A program made the translations under genes and the position numbers. From Chara braunii (Eukaryota > Streptophyta > Charophyceae > Charales > Characeae): a DNA stretch of 35,229 nucleotides. Positions 29,387-35,229 of the stretch are shown piece after piece; positions within the stretch are counted from its first letter, which is position 1, and every line of letters starts with the position of its first letter. The stretch spans positions 39,281 through 74,509 of the forward strand of contig BFEA01000299.1 of assembly GCA_003427395.1 (NCBI GenBank). Reading direction: 5' to 3'. The notes under the pieces are model-generated. The model ran no database searches. It had not been told where the DNA came from and saw only the letters and a program-made list of their open reading frames with translations.

Positions 29387-29992
29387 CCCCCCCCCCGGAT
29401 GCGGAAAGTCCGTCGTCACGCACCAACCCACAAAGTTGTCACCCCGCTTAGTCCTCCTGTGCCCATCAGCTTCGCCCGCGCGCTACAGTCTTTCGTAGCC
29501 CCACGCGTCAACCCCGCACATTCGGCACCGGCTCGTCGGGTCGCCCAACTCCCACTTCAACTCACCTCTTGCTTCGCTCGTGAGCCGACCCTCACTGATC
29601 GCGCTACCCCGAGCTTCCAGCAACCTTTTAAGAGAGCTATTTAATAGCGCAGTCAAAATTTATAGCGTGCATGCATGCACGACGAACACGGAATTGCAAG
29701 GACTTAGAACGGAGGGAAGGGGAGGGAGTGCCTACATTCTGCATGGCAAGATCACGGCGTGGGGGACGTAGCCGCTCTCCACGCATCGATCCGATCATGC
29801 AGCCCGTGGGCCGACTAGGCACAGCGAAAGGAAGAGAGAGGGCGGGAAAGACGAAGCTCAAGAAGAAAGATACAGTTACAAGGGCGCCCGCCCAAAATTA
29901 CAGTTACACGCAAGATTAAGGGCGCCGACTAATCAGAGCTCCGTTGCAGCCGCAAAAGAAACGTGCGAGCAAAAAGCACCGCGCGGCAAAAG
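29387..29992. other. Stretch right of the adapter, no firm gene
   Basis: A C run, then a plus-strand Arg/Pro-rich frame to 29644 that has no start of its own. No recognised motif. Confidence 0.4.
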
Positions 29993-30048
29993 AAATTCCG
30001 AATTCCTAAATTCCTTAATTCCTAAATTCCTAAATTCCTAAATTCCTA
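29993..30048. repeat. Short tandem repeat, unit AATTCCTA (8 bp)
   Basis: About six to seven units of AATTCCTA/AATTCCTT. Confidence 0.9.
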
Positions 30049-30495
30049 TCTAATGCAAAAATGCAAAAAGAACTTTAATAAAGCACAAACCCCGAAAGGA
30101 ATGTCCGAAATTCCAAGAGCCATCGAGGGCTCTACAAGATTCGAAAAAGAAATTCAAAAGAAAGAAGCAAAACTCCTGCGCGATCACCGCGCCGAAAACC
30201 CGACAGCAGAACAAGAAAGAAGTGGCGTCAACCATTATAAATCGTGCCTTCATCGGCGCGCCAGCCACTCAATCGACCATCCCGGGACTTGCCCAGCCCT
30301 GGCCCCAGCCATCCCAAAAGAAGCGACGTAAAAAGAAGAACAAACAAGGACACCGATGCAATTTTCCCGTTGGATCCCATCTCCCATAATTGGCCCAACC
30401 TTCCCAGCTTAGGACCCCTCATTGTTGTTGCGCAGAAAATTGCGCGGAACAGGAATTGGTTCGTCACATATGTGACGCCCAGGGGGTTCCAATCT
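30049..30495. other. Non-coding stretch, nothing recognised
   Basis: A-rich then C-rich sequence. A plus-strand Lys/Glu-rich ORF (30053-30331) has no recognisable domain. Confidence 0.35.
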
Positions 30496-30558
30496 TAAGC
30501 AAGCTCCCGCTTGCTTAGTCATCACGACACGTGTCGATCTCTCTAATCGATCGACACG
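30496..30558. other. Two adjacent perfect hairpins
   Basis: Hairpin 1: TAAGCAAGC (30496-30504), loop TCCC, GCTTGCTTA (30509-30517). Hairpin 2: CGTGTCGATC (30530-30539), 9-base loop, GATCGACACG (30549-30558). The first arm of hairpin 2 also lies in a 12-bp palindrome, CGACACGTGTCG (30525-30536). Could be a terminal structure of an unidentified element. Confidence 0.7.
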
Positions 30559-30719
30559 CGGAGCTCTCTTCGTTGCCACTTACCGTACGATAAGAGTGTG
30601 GAAGTCATTCAAGGTGCCATACGTAGGCTCTATCCTACACTTCCTCAGGAAGGGCTCTCTTCTTTCGAAGGAGGAGATCGTTCGTGCCATTGCCATGACA
30701 CGTGCCATGCAACCGCGCA

Positions 30720-31481
30720 TCAGTGACCAGCGGGAAGAGGAAAGGGAAGGCGGTATATGGGGGCATGGGGAGGGGGGGGGGGGGTTGGGAGCGAGGGTAG
30801 GAAGAGTTCCATCCCTGCTATCGTTACCGGAAGCTCCTGGTAGTGGATGATTCGATGGAAGCGAGGGAAACGGGTGCCATTATGGCGGAGAGACGCGAGA
30901 TAGTCGGGGTAGAGGGTTGCGAAGGTACGGAAGAGGGCCGTGCGGAACCGATTGTGGTCTTCGCATGCGGGGATAGTCCCCGCGGTTGTGCAATAGACCT
31001 CGATTATATTGTGGCCCCGGCACGCGGCACTAAAGAGAAGGACGTGGAGGCAAAAGACAGGGGTGGCGCACTGAGTAGAGGGGTGGGGGTGTACTGTGAC
31101 AGCGAGGCGGGTAGCGTAGAAGTGACGGAAGGTGTCGGTGGGGAAGGGGTTGTGGGGGAAGGAGATCGGGGCGGTGATCTGGCGAAGGGTGAGGTAATCA
31201 AGGGGACGACGGGATAACGACCGGGGACGAAGCCCGATGCCCCGCATCGGTACGTGTGCGAACTGGGGGACGGGTGGAGGGGGAGGGGGATCGGCCTCGT
31301 CGTCTCCGTGCCGGTGCGCTCGAAGTCTCGGCAGCAGGGTCCCCATCGTCGATCCTGGGTGGCTCGGGATCCTTGGTCGGATTGTCCGGGATTGATAGAT
31401 CCGCGCCGCTCGCGTACTACAGCAGCTGCTTCCCGACCGAGATTTCTTCTTCCTGGACCTCCGTGCGGTCCGCCTCCTCAC
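30720..31481 (-). pseudogene. Hypothetical ORF, paralogue of 28172-28666
   Basis: A 253-codon open frame of unknown function. The N-terminal third is Arg/Ser/Pro-rich and overlaps the acidic gene fragment in another frame, so it is probably not real protein there. The later part (LDYLTLRQITAPISF, IPACEDHNRFRTALFRTFATL, HYQELPVTIAGMELFLP) aligns with the 28-kb ORF and looks like the conserved piece. The join between the acidic frame (stopping at 31198) and this frame implies a frameshift or an intron. Confidence 0.4.
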
Positions 31482-31840
31482 CCTGACTCTCCCACTCAGA
31501 TCCTTCCTCTTCCTCCTCCTGATCTTCTTCTTCTTTTTCTTCTTCTTCCTCTCTGCTCGGCTCCTCTTCGCTGTGCTCGCTATAACTCCCTTGCTCCGGG
31601 GTTTCTTCCTCCTCGTCCTCTTCTTCTTCCTCCTCTACTGCTATCGCTTTGTCTTTCGACACCGCCCGGGGCTGGAAGAAGAGGATGTCGATTATCCCCC
31701 GCGGATTCATGTATTCTGATCGAGACGGATGGCTGCCACCTCCTCCCCGCTCCTCCAAGGAGGCCGATGTCGTAGCAAACACCCTTACAAAGGTATTTGT
31801 CGTTCTCTTTAAAGGTCGCACTGGTTGCGTCCTTGATCAA
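31199..31840 (-). pseudogene. Acidic (Glu-rich) Chara-type gene fragment with in-frame stop
   Basis: The open frame 31821-31417 contains ASLEERGGGGSHPSRSEYMNPRGIIDIL-type sequence, then a roughly 60-residue Glu-rich tract broken by TPEQGSYSEHSEEEPS, then EEEISVGKQLL and a TAG (31419-31417). The same frame continues open for about 72 codons: YASGADL, a DPEPP motif, ARRRRGRSPSPS and SSPVVIP, ending at TGA 31200-31198. From memory this matches an uncharacterised multi-copy protein family in Chara braunii models. The TAG inside an otherwise continuous pattern suggests a pseudogene. Function unknown; the tail is a low-complexity disordered region. Confidence 0.6.
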
Positions 31841-32440
31841 CGAAATGCGCTGATGAGGTAAAACCCGTCAGAACGATTACGTCGGCAACCTCGCGCTTGG
31901 CAAGACTCCGAGTCAAATATGACCGAATTAGAGAGTATGTGGGGCACGCATTATGGCGTTGCACTGTGAGGTGGCCGTTAGTCATCGGCAATACTAGGCT
32001 GGTGAGATGGCGTCAAAGCCGTAGGATCCGGTTACTCTCCCCTTTGTAATTTTTATTATTGATTATATATATATATTTTTTTTATAAAGACTAGATTTAC
32101 TTCACAACTAGTTCGGCCTCCAGCAGGACACGTCATGAACAGGGTAAAAACCTTACCTTGCGCACACACGGGAAGTTTATGTTGGACGACGCGTCGAAAG
32201 GCGCGGCGTTGGCAAACCTAGTATGAGGGAAAGTCGAAAGTTTGATGAAAAATATGTCGAGCGCCCGACGACCAAGATACCAAGTAGCTACATTCCTAGG
32301 CGCGGACGACGTCTCGACGTTTTCTGACGGCCAGGAGGTTGGCCGGTAGGCCAAGTCGAAGGCCTGGTTTGTGCAGGTAGGACCAATTACGGTCCTACAA
32401 CTATTCATATGCAGGGTCGCGCCTACCTAACTCAGGCTTG
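31841..32440. other. Non-coding stretch, nothing recognised
   Basis: Contains an AT-rich patch with (TA)n and T runs at 32050-32085. A 91-codon minus ORF (32133-32408) has no known motif. Confidence 0.4.
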
Positions 32441-32712
32441 GGCTTTGCCCTATTGGTTACGGTACTGGACCTTCAACCGACGGGTCTGGGGTTCAAGGCC
32501 AGCGAGCGACTAAGGAGCAAAGGAGTGCGACCAGCGGAGACTGAGGGGTCGAGGGTCTTAAGGGACTATCCCCCTTGGTTTTGCCGGATGGGCCCAAACC
32601 TGGGTTCGACTGGGGGGACCAAAAGGGCGTCGACAAATCCCCGTCCTCTTCAATTGTACTATTTTTAATTTTATAGATTTATTTTTAATTTTTTTAATTT
32701 TTTTTTTTTTCG
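32441..32712 (+). mobile_element. Candidate tRNA-derived SINE with T-rich tail
   Basis: 32445-32456 (TTGCCCTATTGG) matches 10 of 12 positions of the Pol III A box. 32490-32500 (GGTTCAAGGCC) matches the B box GGTTCRANNCC fully. Their spacing (45 bases) is that of a tRNA. The intervening bases resemble a D-arm and anticodon stem but do not fold cleanly, so this is not a functional tRNA. A roughly 140-base body and a T-rich tail (32650-32710) follow. A degraded tRNA pseudogene is the alternative. Confidence 0.4.
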
Positions 32713-33215
32713 TTTTCCCGTCTGCTGACCAGGCCGGAAACTGGCTCCGGGACCGATGGCAAAGAAATACCGCGAGGACGGATGAAAAGAACTTCAAAAG
32801 AAAGTTAAAGAAGTTTGAAGAGTGTTGAGCAACGAAGCGGAGGAGAAATGTCGTGTATCCCCACTCAACGGGGATGGAAGGCGACTGCATCACCGTCCTC
32901 CTTGACGATACGTAAAGTGCATGCTGACATAAGTTGTTGAGACCGGCATTACAGTAGGGAGCGATTGAAACACCTCCCCATGAGTGGCCATCACGGCGGT
33001 CGAGAACCTTGAGCAAACACCTCTTTCGGCAGATTAGTTCGACTCCTTGCGTGGTCAGGGTGCTGACAAAATTCCTCCATCTTCCCTGTCTTAAAGCACA
33101 GTTTGAGGGGTTTCAAACATACACGCGAGCGGTGTGGTGCTTAGCCCACGAAGAGGCAAAAACCTGAATGGCGGGACCCGCACCTGCAGGTGCGCATCAT
33201 CCACCAACCACGAAC
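32713..33215. other. Non-coding stretch, nothing recognised
   Basis: No ORF or repeat stands out between the T-rich tail and minisatellite array 2. Confidence 0.4.
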
Positions 33216-33760
33216 TGTTGTGAGGAGTGCGAGTGTGAACAGGCCTGTGGGACCTGCATCCGTGGGCCAAGTTCAACTGGTACCCCCGCAGGCTGTTGAA
33301 AAACAGGCCTGTGGGACCAGCCCCCGTAGGTTAAGTTCAGCTGGTACACCCCGCAAGCTGTTGAAAAACATGCCTGTGGGACCTGCATCCATGGGCCAAG
33401 TTCAGCTGGTACACCCCGCAGGCTGTTGAAAAACATGCCTGTGGGACCAGCACCCGTGGGCCGAGTTCAGCCGGTACCCCCGCAGGCTGTTAAAAAACAG
33501 GCCTGTGGGACCAGCACCCGTAGGTGAAGTTCAGCTGGCACACCCGCAGGCTGTTAAAAAACAGGCCTGTGGGACCAGCACCCGTGGGCCAAGCTTAGTT
33601 GGTACACCCGCAGACTGTTGAAAAACAGTCCTGTGGGCTGAACACCTACCCTAGCGCAGTTGGTATTTTCGCAGACGGTTGAGAAACAGTCCTGTGGGAA
33701 CAGCGCCTGCAGGAGCTCCGCTAGTACATCCCTGTGTTGTTGAGATACAGACCTGAGTTG
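33216..33760. repeat. Minisatellite array 2, about eight units of 60-65 bp
   Basis: Unit starts are at 33293, 33358, 33423, 33487, 33551, 33615 and 33676, with a decayed last unit near 33735. Typical unit: CTGTTGAAAAACAGGCCTGT, GGGACCAGCACCCGT, GGGCCAAGTTCAGCTGGTAC, ACCCGCAGG. It is the same family as array 1, and both end in a related sequence (AGACCTGTGTTCGAACTCC at 19585; AGACCTGAGTTGAAACTCC at 33748). Confidence 0.92.
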
Positions 33761-34239
33761 AAACTCCGCCTGATGCAGATCTGCAGGACGCTTCTACTTG
33801 AGTCACCCGAGACCGCTCCGCTGTTGGGTGATGCAGCGGGGCTCTGCCCCACTTTTTGTCCTTTGGGACAATCATTAAAATTAGAACGATAAGGGGAAGG
33901 CTTGTGCAGCCCCTGCTCACACAGCCACAGTGCAGGTCCGTGGACCTCAGAGATAGTGAACTGTGCCTGGCCCAGGCACAGCCAGAAGATACTCAGACTA
34001 AGGTTGGCGGTGTCTTGAAGTGGAAATCGCTCGTTCGGACTCGGACACAGGGGCAAAAGACTGTCAAACTGAATAGTAGCGGATTCCCTCCTACGAACGT
34101 GCAAATCGTTCCTCAGATTTGGTAATAGGGACGACAAACATTTTTGAGCCAGTTGTTGGCCGGCCCTCTTCAAAACTACTCTCACGGTGGCTGAATAAGG
34201 TGCTGTCAGGCAGCGTTGCACGGTGCGCTAAGAGTCTAA
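33761..34239. other. Spacer between array 2 and the poly(A) repeat unit
   Basis: Overlapping ORFs on both strands without motifs. It occupies the same relative place as 19611-19796 beside array 1, but is longer. Confidence 0.4.
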
Positions 34240-34365
34240 CGGAGGAAAGAAGTGGATCAGGGGAAACAAGGAGAAGACGGAAACAAGGCGAAGGAGGGAG
34301 CAAGGTTGGTGAGAGAAGAGAGTGGCAAGGCAATAGTGAAGGTGAGTGAAGGGAGAGATAGAGCG

Positions 34366-34411
<46 letters not shown>

Positions 34412-34760
34412 GAACCTGGCCGGGATCAGGTCCACATACACGAAGATGAAGGAGACCGGGAATTGACGAAGGCGGAGAAGGAAATGGGTATGGTGGAAGG
34501 GAAGGAACCATAACTTACCCGTTTTCTGACAGAACGAGGCAAGAAGGAGGTGAGAACTAAGGTTTTGACAGAGGGCGAACTTGAGTCCACAGTCGGATTA
34601 GGCAAAGAGGTAGTACAGGAGGAGTTAGAGAAAAGGAATGTGTGCGGGGTTAAAAGTGTGTATCTCACTCATTTCTCAGCGAAAATGAGCGAGAAAAGAT
34701 GCTCACTAGGGGTTTTGCTATGTTCTGAATCTAGTGGTCGCGACATAATCGGGTTTGGTG
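34240..34760 (+). repeat. Purine-rich repeat unit with poly(A), related to 19797-20470
   Basis: Shares with 19797-20470 the order GA-rich tract, GAACCTGGCCGGG(G/A)TC...GGTCC, ACGAAGGCGG, AGGAG(G)AGTTAGAGAAA, a CTC(G/A)TTTC...GAAAA(C/T)GAGCGAGA inverted repeat and AGGGGTTTTG. A poly(A) run of 41 bases (34369-34409) is inserted before GTGAACCTGGCC and is absent from the 20-kb unit. Confidence 0.65.
34369..34409 (+). repeat. Poly(A) run, 41 bases
   Basis: Uninterrupted A run. Length may be affected by assembly. Confidence 0.97.
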
Positions 34761-35229
34761 CAGTATTTTTTGCAGTACAGACAGAAAGGGATGCGCGGTG
34801 CTCCCCTTGTCTCCCTCGACATGAGGGGGTAATAGTCATCACGGTATTTGCTTCTTCTTCGTCGAGTTGATCTGATCGTCATCTCGTTGCTGCTCGTTAT
34901 CCTCTTATTATGATCGCTGGCCTTCTGCAGTAAAGTATGTCGTGATTGAAGTAGGTATGCATTGCACTGCGGTGATCACCCTCCTCGCTGATAGCGACTC
35001 TCTTCACCATACATGGCCGCGACCATGTCCCTCAGTCCAGCATAATATATTCTTTTGGGGGAGGACGTAGTGACCAACCTGTGGGGATTCAGTAGAGAAT
35101 GAGACAGTGTATGGAGGAGAGAGGGAAGATTTAGGGGGTGGTAGAATAGTTGTTACATACTTCAATAAGTATGGGCAGAACCAAAGATCAACCAATGTAG
35201 GATGAGCATATATGCAGCGGAAGTCTGAT
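34761..35229. other. Right end, nothing firmly recognised
   Basis: Ends with TAGGATGAGCA (35198-35208) and AGCGGAAG (35216-35223). Both words also occur at the left end (63-73, and inside 79-94 on the minus strand), suggesting a shared repeat family. No gene. Confidence 0.4.

Noticed and set aside
29015-29644. 209-codon plus-strand ORF with a long Ser/Leu repeat
   Set aside because: It crosses the (TC)n tract and the sequencing adapter (LDVYKRQ), so the reading frame is artefactual.
31417-31821. Overlapping plus-strand Pro/Leu-rich ORF (31254-31775)
   Set aside because: It is the antisense shadow of the Glu-rich tract: GAG/GAA codons read as CTC/TTC on the other strand.
32441-32512. Functional tRNA gene
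   Set aside because: A and B boxes are present but the T-arm and acceptor stems do not pair properly; kept only as a SINE or pseudogene candidate.

Overview
The window looks like nuclear DNA of a plant-lineage eukaryote, most probably a charophyte green alga such as Chara braunii. The reasons are chromovirus-type Ty3/Gypsy retrotransposons primed by initiator tRNA-Met, ORFs interrupted by stops and frameshifts, abundant minisatellites and microsatellites, an assembly gap, and a Glu-rich protein family that I remember from Chara gene models. The species call is inference. No bacterial-type operon, CRISPR array, rRNA gene or intact tRNA gene was seen.

Layout. Positions 1-13700 hold two degenerate Ty3/Gypsy elements of one family, head to head. 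Element 1 (minus strand, about 53-6523) has a complete 906-bp 5' LTR bounded by TGCAAGG and CCTTGCA, a tRNA-Met primer binding site, gag, protease, a deletion that joins reverse transcriptase directly to integrase, a chromodomain-like tail, a polypurine tract and a short 3' LTR remnant. Element 2 (plus strand, 6524 to about 13700) has leader, gag, protease, RT, RNase H, integrase, tail, polypurine tract and a partial 3' LTR. It lacks its 5' LTR and PBS, as expected if element 1 inserted into its leader. Both copies keep the same gag stop, with pol in the -1 frame.

13700-17400 contains minus-strand ORFs, three of which are diverged copies of one unrecognised domain. 17400-19040 is non-coding, with G-box-bearing short repeats. 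19070-19610 is a roughly 63-bp minisatellite that recurs at 33216-33760. Each array is followed by related purine-rich, poly(A)-bearing repeat units (19797-22240 and 34240-34760). 23515-24470 is a 66-bp minisatellite around a 535-base gap.

24480-28170 includes a gag-like fragment and two copies of a 180-bp sequence. Their shared sequence starts and ends exactly at AG|GTGAGT and CAG|, so they are candidate mobile introns. 28172-31840 (minus) holds two paralogous ORFs and an acidic Chara-type gene fragment with an in-frame stop. At 29359-29386 there is a remnant of the Tn5/Nextera mate-pair junction adapter, an artefact, so linkage across that point is doubtful. 32441-32710 looks like a tRNA-derived SINE.

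No gene in the window is convincingly intact. The best candidates for something undescribed are the GT-AG bounded 180-bp repeats, the three-copy ORF family at 14-16.4 kb, and the paired minisatellite/poly(A) repeat blocks.
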